Below, one piece after another: positions 7,519 through 16,744 of a stretch of 22,886 bases of DNA (the first letter of the stretch is position 1; every line of letters begins with the position of its first letter). The translations under genes were made by a program, and so were the position numbers. This DNA is from Bacillota bacterium. GTDB lineage: Bacteria > Bacillota > Clostridia > Tissierellales > Sporanaerobacteraceae. The notes beneath the pieces were generated by a model. The model saw nothing but the letters and a program-made list of their open reading frames with translations, did no database searches and was not told the origin of the DNA. The stretch spans positions 1 through 22,886 of the forward strand of contig JAKPAR010000117.1 in assembly GCA_029779375.1 (NCBI GenBank), written 5' to 3'.

Positions 7519-8537
7519 TTATCCACCAATTCCTTTAATTCACCTTTAACTTTATATGGAGTATTCCTTAGCTCTTCAATATTTGCTTTACCAAGAAGAA
7601 GCATGAGTATCTTGAGCTTATATGTCATTTCATCTAAATACCTATAGGCTGAATCATATCCTCCTTCTAAAATTCTTCTGAGTATTTCCCCGCTGATACC
7701 TACCATATGAGCTCCAATACATAAGGATTTCACTACATCAATAGAATCTTCTATACCACCACTTGAGATGATTTTTAAATCATCCTTGATATTCGAACAT
7801 TGTATAAGGCTCATTGCAGTTGGTATTCCCCAAGTATATATATCAGAAAAATCCTTTTTTATATCTCTTCGTCCTTCAATTTCAATGAAATTGGTTCCTC
7901 CAGCCCCTGAAACATCTATATAACGCACACCTACATCATATAATCTAATAGCCACATCTTTTGATATCCCAAATCCAACTTCTTTTACAATGATAGGTAC
8001 ATCTATGTTTTTAACTATATTTTCTATATTCTTAAATAGCCCCTTAAAATGTCTATCTCCCTCTTTCATGACAAGTTCTTGAGCAACATTTAAATGAAGT
8101 TGAATGGCATCTGCCTCTATCATATCTATGGCAGCTTTTACTTCATCTATGGTAGCATTGGCACTTAAATTTCCTATGACTACCCCATCTTTCATAGTTT
8201 CTCTGACAATCTCAAAAGATTCTCTACTACATGCCTCATAGATTCCTATGGTCTGAGAACCTACTGCCATGGGAATATTAAATTTTAGTGCCAAATTAGA
8301 CAAAGTTCTATTTATTTCCCGGGAAAATTCTGTACCCCCTGTAATGGCATTTATCATTATAGGATAATCTACACTCTTTCCCAAGAATGTAGTATTTGTT
8401 TTTATTTCTTCAAAATCTAGCTCAGGTAGTGCATTGTGTTCTAAATATACATCTTCAAACAATGTAGACTGTTCATGACTAGATTTAAGAAAATATTCTA
8501 TATGTTCCTTCTTTCTATCCTTTCTTATATTTCTCAT
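7515..8537 (-). CDS. fni: Type 2 isopentenyl-diphosphate delta-isomerase
   Basis: Fni interconverts IPP and DMAPP using reduced FMN and is unrelated to the type 1 enzyme. The family start R-K-D-R-K-K-E-H-I-E-Y is present. Also visible are I-T-G-G-T (65-69), V-G-S-Q-T (92-96), G-N-L-S-A (122-126), the substrate/metal segment L-H-L-N-x-A-Q-E-x-x-x-x-E-G-D-R-x-F (148-164), K-E-V-G-F-G (185-190), V-S-G-A-G-G-T (209-215) and a late S-S-G-G-I-E FMN-phosphate loop. Length (340 residues) is normal. The ATG at 8537 follows AGGGGAAATGT. It lies 9 bases downstream of the LCP gene and is probably co-transcribed with it; both relate to envelope building, because isoprenoids supply the undecaprenyl carrier on which LCP substrates are carried. 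Confidence 0.95.
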   Translation of the reverse strand: MRNIRKDRKKEHIEYFLKSSHEQSTLFEDVYLEHNALPELDFEEIKTNTTFLGKSVDYPIMINAITGGTEFSREINRTLSNLALKFNIPMAVGSQTIGIYEACSRESFEIVRETMKDGVVIGNLSANATIDEVKAAIDMIEADAIQLHLNVAQELVMKEGDRHFKGLFKNIENIVKNIDVPIIVKEVGFGISKDVAIRLYDVGVRYIDVSGAGGTNFIEIEGRRDIKKDFSDIYTWGIPTAMSLIQCSNIKDDLKIISSGGIEDSIDVVKSLCIGAHMVGISGEILRRILEGGYDSAYRYLDEMTYKLKILMLLLGKANIEELRNTPYKVKGELKELVDN

Positions 8538-8546
8538 ACATTTCCC

Positions 8547-9488
8547 CTACTCTACAGTTTTATTTGTATAAAGGTGATCTCCAAACATTTCCTGTACTAG
8601 TATATCCATTTCTTCTTTATTGTATATAAAATAGCTAACTTTTCCTATATATTGACCATCTCCTGGAATAGTAGCTCCATGAATATTTTCTGTATTTATT
8701 TTGTTTGCACTAAAAGCCATTTTAGTTAACGTTCCCATAGGTATATTTGTATCTACATATTTATAATATGCTGATATCATCTTTGGCAATTTAAGCAAAT
8801 TTTTAGGCTTTAAGGCTTGTTCCATAAAAGCTTTCATGAATTGTTGCTGAGCTTTTATTCTACCTAAATCTGCATCCTTGTATCCCTTTCTGAATCTTAA
8901 AAACTGAAGAGATTCATCCCCATTTAACACCTGTACTCCTTTTTTTAAATTTATATGAAGTGGTGGGTCTGCTGTTGGATCATCATATTTCATGTTCATA
9001 GGCACATCTACTTTAACTCCTCCAATAGCATCTACTACTTCTTTAACTACCTTGTAATCCACTTTTACATAATAGTCTAAATCCACGCCTAAAAGATCTT
9101 GTACAGTTTTTACTGATAGTTCTGGTCCCCCATTGGCATGAGCTGCATTTATTTTTCTCTTACCACTTAATCCTCTTATGTCAACTCTAGTATCTCTTGG
9201 TATAGAAAGTATTTTTACAGCTCCTGTATTAAAGTCTATATTCACCAACATCATAGTATCCGTTCTAGTTCCCTTTGATTTAGATACATCTTTTGCATCT
9301 ACTCCCAAAAGCAAAAACAATATCTCGTTTTTTTCATCAAAATGATCATCTATTTTTTTCTCTTCTTTTCCTATTGTTCCTATTGCTGCTTCATTCTTAT
9401 GATTCATAAAATAATATCCTATTCCCCCATATGCTACAACAAAACATAAAAAAGATATAAAAAAAGTCCTAGCAAATTTTTTCTTCAT
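8547..9488 (-). CDS. LytR-CpsA-Psr (LCP) family cell-wall polymer ligase
   Basis: LCP enzymes transfer undecaprenyl-phosphate-linked glycopolymers (teichoic acids, capsules) to peptidoglycan outside the membrane. The protein (313 residues) has a short cytoplasmic K-K-K-F-A-R end, one N-terminal membrane anchor (about 8-28) and one LCP domain. Motifs: G-V-D (62-64), G-T-R-T-D-T-M-M (73-80), the arginine-rich S-I-P-R-D-T-R-V (95-102), K-I-N-A-A-H (112-117) and F-R-K-G-x-x-D-x-D-L-G-R (199-210), which together hold the metal and pyrophosphate ligands. ATG 9488 follows GAGGTG. It is the first gene of a two-gene unit with fni. Which polymer it attaches cannot be told from sequence. Confidence 0.93.
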   Translation of the reverse strand: MKKKFARTFFISFLCFVVAYGGIGYYFMNHKNEAAIGTIGKEEKKIDDHFDEKNEILFLLLGVDAKDVSKSKGTRTDTMMLVNIDFNTGAVKILSIPRDTRVDIRGLSGKRKINAAHANGGPELSVKTVQDLLGVDLDYYVKVDYKVVKEVVDAIGGVKVDVPMNMKYDDPTADPPLHINLKKGVQVLNGDESLQFLRFRKGYKDADLGRIKAQQQFMKAFMEQALKPKNLLKLPKMISAYYKYVDTNIPMGTLTKMAFSANKINTENIHGATIPGDGQYIGKVSYFIYNKEEMDILVQEMFGDHLYTNKTVE

Positions 9489-9525
9489 TTTTTCACCTCA
9501 AATTCAAAGTATATGCTACTGTTTA

Positions 9526-9554
9526 ATAATACTAGATATGATGTTTTTTTTCAA
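9526..9554 (-). promoter_or_regulatory. Promoter of the LCP-fni unit
   Basis: On the minus strand TTGAAA (9554-9549, 5 of 6), a 17-base spacer and TATTAT (9531-9526, 5 of 6) precede the LCP start at 9488 by about 38 bases. Confidence 0.65.
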
Positions 9555-9662
9555 TCAATATATTGTAAATGTAACTTTTATGTAAACATTCATATAAATT
9601 AAATAAACACAGCTGTTATTAATTGGATTTTATTATGTTTTAGTGTATTTTTATTTCTTTTA

Positions 9663-11331
<1,669 letters not shown>

Positions 11332-11332
<1 letters not shown>

Positions 11333-12510
11333 TAATCTAACTTTATTTCTCCTGCCTTTATGAGTGCAGTTTTTGTTATCATAGGTCCAAGGAGTTCATA
11401 TATAACTGTTCCAGCAAGGACAATAGTCCTCACTTGTGCTCCATAAGGAGATGGCAATGTATTTTGAGCAATCATGGAAAGACCTATGGCTACTCCTGCT
11501 TGAGGAATAAGCGTGAAACCTAAATATTTTTGTACAGTATGTGGAAAATCTGAAATTTTTGCACCTAAATATGCTCCAAGCATTTTACCTACCACTCTTA
11601 CTACTATATACACAATCCCAAGAAGTCCTACTTCTTTCAATATAGATAAGTCCAATTGAACTCCTGCAATAGTGAAAAAAGAAATAAGCACTGGTGGTGT
11701 AAATCTATCAACAGTAGTAAAGGCCCTTTTATTGTTTGGATCTAAATTTGTTAAAGTAGCACCTATCATCATGCATGCAAGAAGTGAAGAAAGATTAAAT
11801 CTTATAGCAATTCCTGCTGTAGCAAAAAGTACAGCTATGACTATAGAAAGTAGCCCATCTTCTCCTTTTACCTTTTTAGATAAATATGTAAGAAGAATTC
11901 CCATTCCAAATCCTATAGCCAATGCAGCTACAATTTCAAAAAGTGGAATCAAAATTATTTTAGCTATTGAAATGCTTCCTGAATTCTTAACTAATGTTTG
12001 AGCTATAGTAGTAGATATCCCAAAAGCCATAATTCCGACTGCATCATCCATCGCAACTACAGGAAGTAGTGTATCTACTACAGGACCTTTAGCCTTATAT
12101 TGACGTACAACCATAAGGGTAGCTGCTGGTGCAGTTGCAGCTGCTATAGCTCCTAGTACCAAACTAAATGCTACAGGTTGTCCAAGGACAAATATCATGA
12201 CAATATCAACTAAAAAAACTGCTGTCAAAGCCTCTAATACAGTGATTATAATGACTCCTTTTCCAACTCTCTTTAAATTCTCTATATTGAATTCACTTCC
12301 AATACTATAGGCAATAAAAGAAAGAGCAGCTTCAGAAATGATGGAAAGTTTGTCCGAAGCTTCTTTTGGAATAATTCCAAGAAGTGAAGGCCCTATTATG
12401 AGACCTGCTATTAAGTATCCAGTTACATTAGGTAGTTTAAATTTTGACAAAATCTTTGCAGTACCCATTCCTGCAAATAGTATTACAGCTATATAAAACA
12501 ACATATGCAT
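11332..12510 (-). CDS. CPA2-family cation:proton antiporter, membrane domain only
   Basis: A strongly hydrophobic 392-residue protein with about 12 membrane segments. It belongs to the Kef/NapA-like CPA2 superfamily: N-terminal K-L-P-N-V-T-G-Y-L-I-A-G-L-I-I-G-P, the unwound-helix segment A-T-A-P-A-A-T (125-131) and the ion-binding M-D-D-A-V-G-I with adjacent aspartates D155 and D156. Paired aspartates are typical of electrogenic Na+/H+ exchange, so sodium or potassium export driven by protons is likely; the ion cannot be fixed from sequence. It has no C-terminal TrkA-N/RCK domain, unlike KefB/KefC. The small PII-like gene 13 bases upstream may supply the missing regulatory module. ATG 12510 follows AAAGGG by 9 bases. 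Confidence 0.9.
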
Positions 12511-12523
12511 TTAGATCATCCCT

Positions 12524-12865
12524 TTATTTTAAAATTCCTTCTGCTTTACTTACTGGAATAGTAAACATGATTCCAACTCCATCTTTACTTAAATCTCCAA
12601 TAACTCTTCTCACACAGTCCATAGCAATAGACACTTTTTCTTCACACAATACCGTAAATATAGTTTTGTTAAAAGGCCTATTTTCGTTGAGCATCATCTT
12701 GAGAGAGCCAAACAATGGTATATCATCTCCATGTTCATCTGCAAGAACCTTTATCATACCCATACTATCAATAATTGTAGCACCTCTTATGCCGCAGTTG
12801 TTAAACTCCATCATAAGATCTTCTAATTTTTCAGTTTTGTTGAGCACTATAACTAATATCTCCAT
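12524..12865 (-). CDS. Small PII-like regulatory protein co-transcribed with the antiporter
   Basis: This 113-residue protein begins M-E-I-L-V-I-V-L-N-K and has the alternating strand/helix pattern of the PII/ACT ferredoxin-like fold. The segment G-I-R-G-A-T-I-I-D-S-M-G-M (25-37) sits where PII proteins carry G-x-x-G-x-T-x-x-x-x-x-x-G, and the end reads V-G-D/I-G-D-L-S-K, G-I-M-F-T-I-P-V, like the PII strand that ends near its C-terminus. It lacks the exact GlnB/GlnK signatures and the uridylylated tyrosine, so it is not a canonical nitrogen PII. I infer a trimeric sensor of a nucleotide or ion that gates the antiporter. Start: ATG 12865, 6 bases after AAAGGAGTG; an upstream in-frame GTG at 12883 overlaps that site. 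A strong promoter lies just upstream and the antiporter follows after 13 bases. Confidence 0.75.
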   Translation of the reverse strand: MEILVIVLNKTEKLEDLMMEFNNCGIRGATIIDSMGMIKVLADEHGDDIPLFGSLKMMLNENRPFNKTIFTVLCEEKVSIAMDCVRRVIGDLSKDGVGIMFTIPVSKAEGILK

Positions 12866-12890
12866 ATATATCACTCCTTTCACCTTTTAC

Positions 12891-12919
12891 ATTATATTAC
12901 TTGAAAAAAATTTTTTCAA
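12891..12919 (-). promoter_or_regulatory. Strong sigma-A promoter of the PII-like/antiporter operon
   Basis: On the minus strand TTGAAA (12919-12914, 5 of 6), 17 bases and an exact TATAAT (12896-12891). Transcription would start near 12884, leaving a leader of only about 19 bases before the ATG at 12865. Confidence 0.75.
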
Positions 12920-12926
12920 ATTTTTT

Positions 12927-13538
12927 TCATTTTACTTTAGAAACATACGAATTCCCTTCTATATAATATCTATATGGAAAATCCCTTGCCTCTTCTGCAT
13001 AATCTATACCTATTCTCTTTGCAGTGACTATACTTAAACTTTCCACTTTTCCTTCTTCTATATAGAGTGTATCTCCACATAAATCTTCTCCATTCAAGTA
13101 CTTGTCAAGTTTCATAGCTTGACAAAGTTTCCCAGGTCCATTGGTCAAATTTTTCACTTGAGTATTTGACAATTGAGACAGTTCCTTGTTAAAACGATTC
13201 TTAGCCATATCATTTATTCCATCTATAGGTTCCAATCCTCTAATAAGTACTGCCTCTGGTGTGCCCTCTTCTTTGGTAACTACATTGAAACAATAATACA
13301 TTCCGTATATAAGATATATATATGCTCTTCCTGGAGGACCATACATAATTTCTAATCTTTTAGTTCTTTTTCCCCCATAAGAATGAGCCGCTTTATCTAC
13401 AATACCTAAATAGGCCTCAGTTTCAACGATTTTTCCACTAAATATCTTCCCATTTACATTGTGTACAAGAATTTTCCCTAAAAGTTCTCTTGCAACAGTT
13501 CGAGTATCTCTAATATAAAAATCCCTTTCAAGTTTCAA
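12927..13538 (-). CDS. DNA-3-methyladenine glycosylase (Aag/Mpg family)
   Basis: A base-excision repair glycosylase that removes alkylated purines. The 203-residue protein covers the whole Aag fold. E41 in V-E-T-E-A-Y-L-G is the expected catalytic glutamate, with Y43 and H52 (A-A-H-S) matching the base-stacking and pocket residues of human AAG. Y-G-P-P-G-x-A-Y-I-Y-L-I-Y-G-M-Y-Y-C-F-N-V-V, A-V-L-I-R-G-L-E-P and N-G-P-G-K-L-C are further family blocks. The start is TTG 13538, 7 bases after GGAGG. It begins 18 bases beyond a terminator that follows the DJ-1-like frame, so it appears to be transcribed by readthrough or from a promoter inside the upstream gene. Confidence 0.94.
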   Translation of the reverse strand: MKLERDFYIRDTRTVARELLGKILVHNVNGKIFSGKIVETEAYLGIVDKAAHSYGGKRTKRLEIMYGPPGRAYIYLIYGMYYCFNVVTKEEGTPEAVLIRGLEPIDGINDMAKNRFNKELSQLSNTQVKNLTNGPGKLCQAMKLDKYLNGEDLCGDTLYIEEGKVESLSIVTAKRIGIDYAEEARDFPYRYYIEGNSYVSKVK

Positions 13539-13556
13539 TTTTAGGCCTCCTTCCCC

Positions 13557-13580
13557 AAAAAAGTGGAGCTATTGCTCCAC
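13557..13580 (-). terminator. Intrinsic terminator after the DJ-1/PfpI frame
   Basis: Read on the minus strand, GTGGAGC (13580-13574) pairs with GCTCCAC (13569-13563) around AATA, followed by six T (13562-13557). The natural TAG stop of the DJ-1 frame (13571-13569) lies inside the hairpin. Confidence 0.8.
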
Positions 13581-14144
13581 CTTTTCTTCAACCATATCTA
13601 ACAATATGTCCTTCTTAAGTTCATTTGCTTTTTCTTTTCCCGCTAAATTTTCCAATATTTTAAGAGCAAAATATACCGCCACTGCAGGTCCTCTTGCTGT
13701 GATAATATTTCAATCTTGTACTACTATATCCTCTAAATAATTACTTCCATTTAATTCTCCTTCAAATCCAGGATAAGATGTAACTTTCTTCCCTTTTAAT
13801 ACCCCTGCTCTTTCAAGTACTATTGGCCCTGCACATATAGCAGCTAGAATTTTCCCTTCATGATTAAACCCTTGAACCAAATTTACGACTATAGGATTGT
13901 CTCTTAAATTTGTAGCTCCTGGTAATCCCCCTGGTATGATTAAAGCTTGATAATTGTCTATGCTTTTTATTTCCGCCAACACTTTATCAGCTTCTACTCT
14001 TATTTCATGAGCTCCTACCACCATTTTTTCTCCAGTTATAGAGCAGGTTTCACACAATACATCTTTTCTCTTCAAATAATCTACTACTGTCAAAGCTTCA
14101 ACTTCTTCAAAGCCTTCTGCAAGTAAAACCAATGCCTTTTTCAT
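13569..14144 (-). pseudogene. DJ-1/PfpI family protein interrupted by one in-frame UGA at codon 145
   Basis: The frame runs 14144-13569, 191 codons plus TAG, the normal family length, but codon 145 (13712-13710) is TGA. Before it: A-E-G-F-E-E (9-14 region with the conserved Glu), P-G-G-L-P-G (71-76), and the nucleophile C104 in A-A-I-C-A-G-P. After it the frame continues with N-I-I-T-A-R-G-P-A-V-A, where relatives read D-G-N-I-I-T-S-R-G-P-G, so TGA stands where glycine (GGA) is usual. The remaining 46 codons show no further damage. DJ-1/PfpI proteins include YajL/ThiJ-type chaperone-like or glyoxalase/deglycase-like enzymes. Either a recent nonsense mutation (one base), a sequencing error, or UGA recoding explains this. 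The truncated 144-residue product would lose the last core strand and helix. The ATG at 14144 follows GGAGGG. Confidence 0.85.
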
Positions 14145-14206
14145 AGAAATCCCTCCACTTATATTTTCTATACAATATTATACATCAAATAACAAGATAA
14201 TATAGG

Positions 14207-14236
14207 TTGATTTGTGAATAATAACTATAATATAAT
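14207..14236 (+). promoter_or_regulatory. Promoter of the rsmF-like gene
   Basis: TTGATT (14207-14212), 18 bases, then an exact TATAAT (14231-14236). A second overlapping TATAAT lies at 14226-14231. The ribosome binding site AGGAGG (about 14260) precedes ATG 14272. The divergent DJ-1 gene has a TATAAT on the minus strand at 14182-14177, without a clear -35. Confidence 0.5.
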
Positions 14237-14271
14237 GAATTAAATTAAACTTTCAACTCAGGAGGAATTTC

Positions 14272-15561
14272 ATGAAACTTCCAAAAGATTTTACAAATAT
14301 GATGAAAAACTTATTAAAAGAAGAATATACTGATTTTATAAAATCCTATGATGAAGAACGTACTTATGGATTAAGGATAAACACTTTAAAAATAGATAGA
14401 GAAGAATTTTTAAAAATAAATCCATTTCATCTTGAAAATATCCCATGGGTAAAAGAAGGATTTTATTATACCAAAGAAGATTTACCTGGAAAACATCCCT
14501 ATCATGAAGCAGGACTATACTATATTCAAGAACCTAGTGCCATGGCAGTTGTGGAACATCTTGATGTACAAAAAGGAGATAAGGTATTGGACCTCTGTGC
14601 AGCTCCTGGAGGAAAATCTACTCAAATAGCAGCCAAACTACAAAATACAGGTTTTTTGTTATCCAATGAGTTATATGAAAAAAGAGCTCAAATTCTTTCT
14701 GAAAACATTGAAAGAATGGGAATTTCTAATGTGTTGGTAACTAATGAAACTCCTGAAAAACTTGCTAGTAGATTTTATGGATATTTCGATAAAGTTCTAA
14801 TAGATGCACCTTGTTCTGGTGAAGGCATGTTTAGGAAAGACCCTACAGTCATAAATGAATGGAGCATTGAAAACATATCTTATGCTTCACAAAGACAACT
14901 TAGCATTTTAAACAGTGGAAAAGATATGCTAAAATATGGCGGAAAATTGGTATATTCTACTTGTACTTTTTCTTATGAAGAAAACGAAAAAGTACTAGAA
15001 AAATTTTTAACTGAAAATAGAGACTTTTCTTTAGAAAATTCTCTCCGACTATGGCCACACAAAATAAAAGGTGAAGGTCATTTCATAGCTGTTCTTAAAA
15101 AGAACAGTGAAAGTAAATTATCAAAAATAAATAAAATAAAAGATAAAATAAATAAAAGTGATATAAAAGATTTTTTCCAATTTCAAGACAAATATTTAAA
15201 TACAAATTTTAGTCATCATTTGCTTTTGTTTGGAAACAATCTATATTATTTTGAAGAAAGTTTAGATCTACATGGCATAAAAGTTGTGAGGCCAGGACTA
15301 CACTTGGGAACTTTAAAGAAAAATAGATTTGAACCTTCCCATGCATTGGCACTATATTTGAAAAAAAATGAAGTTAAAAATACTATATCCTTAAACTCAA
15401 AAAGCAATGAAATTCTTCTTTATCTAAAAGGTCAAAGCTTCAAATTTAATTCAGAAAATGGTTGGAATTTAATACTTGTAGACGAATATTCTATAGGATG
15501 GGGAAAAGTAACTGACAATTTAGTAAAAAACCATTATCCTAAAGGTCTTAGGTGGACATAA
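14272..15561 (+). CDS. RsmF/RsmB-type rRNA (cytosine-5) methyltransferase
   Basis: A NOL1/NOP2/Sun-family RNA m5C methyltransferase, most like RsmF (YebU), which modifies 16S rRNA in other bacteria. Order of parts: N-terminal RNA-binding region (1-90), Rossmann domain with the SAM loop D-L-C-A-A-P-G-G-K-S-T (107-117), D-A-P-C-S-G-E-G (178-185, release Cys C181) and S-T-C-T-F-S (229-234, nucleophile C231). The C-terminal third carries a PUA-like RsmF domain (G-I-K-V-V-R-P-G-L-H-L-G, E-P-S-H-A-L-A). The length of 429 residues fits the Firmicute RsmF form. A lysine-rich linker of low complexity (about 276-300) joins the halves. It is monocistronic, with its own promoter. Confidence 0.92.
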   Translation: MKLPKDFTNMMKNLLKEEYTDFIKSYDEERTYGLRINTLKIDREEFLKINPFHLENIPWVKEGFYYTKEDLPGKHPYHEAGLYYIQEPSAMAVVEHLDVQKGDKVLDLCAAPGGKSTQIAAKLQNTGFLLSNELYEKRAQILSENIERMGISNVLVTNETPEKLASRFYGYFDKVLIDAPCSGEGMFRKDPTVINEWSIENISYASQRQLSILNSGKDMLKYGGKLVYSTCTFSYEENEKVLEKFLTENRDFSLENSLRLWPHKIKGEGHFIAVLKKNSESKLSKINKIKDKINKSDIKDFFQFQDKYLNTNFSHHLLLFGNNLYYFEESLDLHGIKVVRPGLHLGTLKKNRFEPSHALALYLKKNEVKNTISLNSKSNEILLYLKGQSFKFNSENGWNLILVDEYSIGWGKVTDNLVKNHYPKGLRWT

Positions 15562-15566
15562 AGTAT

Positions 15567-15613
15567 AAAAAGGCATAGTTCCTATGTTGTTGAAGGGGTT
15601 TCGGAACTATGCC
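15567..15613 (-). terminator. Terminator of the lipoprotein gene
   Basis: GGCATAGTTCC (15572-15582) pairs with GGAACTATGCC (15603-15613) over a 20-base loop. On the minus strand the stem is followed by five T (15571-15567). On the plus strand there is no T tract, so it serves mainly the minus-strand gene, although it also lies 10 bases after the rsmF-like stop. Confidence 0.75.
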
Positions 15614-15623
15614 AGTGGTGGGC

Positions 15624-16586
15624 TTATTTATGTTCTTCCAATCTATCTATGGCTTCATTGTATAAATCTACTATCTTAGAATTAAAAGTATCATCTATAA
15701 TATATTCATTTTCTTCTATGAGTTTTAAATACTTGCTTATAATATCAGCTGTAACAGTGTTTTTATTTGTAACTATTGTCTTTTTATAGCTTTCAAGAAC
15801 ATCCCCTATTATTTTATTATCTTCTGCATTGCATATAGGGGTATTGTCTCCTCCTGACATGTATTTTATCAAATATTCTCCATATAATCTTAGTATTTCT
15901 TCATTTTTTTGTCCTTCTGGATACTTAATCAAATATTTTTCTGTTTTTATAAGTCTATTAGCCAATTCATCCCAAGTAATAATAAGGCCTCCATCTGTCA
16001 TTGAAGGACTATCTGATTCTAAAGCTTTAACATTTAAATATCCCCTCATATCTTCAGGCAAGTATTTTCCATACTTTTTAAAACTTCCATAATCAATTAT
16101 AGGGAAAAAGGAACCTTCAATATTTATAAGTTTATATCTTCCTTCAACAATTTTAGTTACAATTTCTTTCAACTCTCCATCTTCTATAGCATCAAGCTTT
16201 TGTGGGTCATATTCCCCATTTGGGAAAACTTGATTCAATATTTCTTGTCTATTCGATTTATAGAGTCCTTCAGAATATATGTTCATGTACTTTTCTTGAA
16301 CTGTTTCAAATTCTTTAATCATTTCTGTTGCCTCTACTGGAGTTGTTTTGTCAATATTCTCATCAATAAACTTTATTATTTCATAGGGTTCTTTATTTGC
16401 TGATATCAATACTCTGAAATTTTCCATTATTTTTTTAATTTTGTTTTCTTCTACCTTTGCCATATCTTCATCTATACTTTGAACTGGTTTGTTTTCTTTT
16501 TGAGAATTCTTTTTCTTTGTGCAACCTGAAACAAGTACTAATATTGCCAAAACAAAAATTAACACCAAATGTTTTTTGTTTTTCAT
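15624..16586 (-). CDS. Predicted lipoprotein of unknown function
   Basis: The 320-residue product starts K-N-K-K-H, a hydrophobic core and the lipobox L-V-S-G-C (lipidated Cys at residue 22), then a lysine-rich flexible spacer. The mature part is acidic, rich in Glu, Ile and Lys, and mostly helical in appearance, without transmembrane segments or a motif I recognise. Sections such as L-N-Q-V-F-P-N-G-E-Y-D-P-Q-K-L-D and L-I-I-T-W-D-E-L-A-N-R-L could help a database search. It is probably anchored to the outer face of the cytoplasmic membrane. ATG 16586 follows AGAGAGG by 7 bases. It is monocistronic, divergent from the aldehyde dehydrogenase gene. I cannot assign a function. Confidence 0.85.
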   Translation of the reverse strand: MKNKKHLVLIFVLAILVLVSGCTKKKNSQKENKPVQSIDEDMAKVEENKIKKIMENFRVLISANKEPYEIIKFIDENIDKTTPVEATEMIKEFETVQEKYMNIYSEGLYKSNRQEILNQVFPNGEYDPQKLDAIEDGELKEIVTKIVEGRYKLINIEGSFFPIIDYGSFKKYGKYLPEDMRGYLNVKALESDSPSMTDGGLIITWDELANRLIKTEKYLIKYPEGQKNEEILRLYGEYLIKYMSGGDNTPICNAEDNKIIGDVLESYKKTIVTNKNTVTADIISKYLKLIEENEYIIDDTFNSKIVDLYNEAIDRLEEHK

Positions 16587-16631
16587 ATACTTACCTCTCT
16601 CGTTAATTTTTATAGATTTCCTCTGATTGTA

Positions 16632-16660
16632 ATTATACCAAAAATTTAAACAGAAAGCAT
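16632..16660 (-). promoter_or_regulatory. Possible promoter of the lipoprotein gene
   Basis: On the minus strand an exact TATAAT (16637-16632) lies about 46 bases before the start. The hexamer 17 bases upstream is ATGCTT (16660-16655), a poor -35. Confidence 0.4.
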
Positions 16661-16701
16661 TACAAAAGAGTTACAAATATGAACAGTACAAATATTTAGG
16701 G

Positions 16702-16707
16702 TATAAT
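16702..16707 (+). promoter_or_regulatory. Possible -10 of the aldehyde dehydrogenase promoter
   Basis: An exact TATAAT lies 38 bases before ATG 16745. No good -35 is seen at the right distance, so this is tentative. Confidence 0.35.
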
Positions 16708-16744
16708 GAAAGTAATATTATGATACATAAAGGGGTGAACTTAT

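Noticed and set aside
12901..12919. A/T-only palindrome (TTGAAAAAA ... TTTTTTCAA) after the glycosylase gene, possible terminator
   Set aside because: The stem has almost no GC and its inner part is simply an A tract next to a T tract; part of it is better explained as the -35 TTGAAA of the downstream operon.
12444..13037. A 197-codon plus-strand open frame
   Set aside because: It is antisense to three minus-strand genes with clear homology (antiporter, PII-like, glycosylase) and to their promoter; the translation resembles no family.
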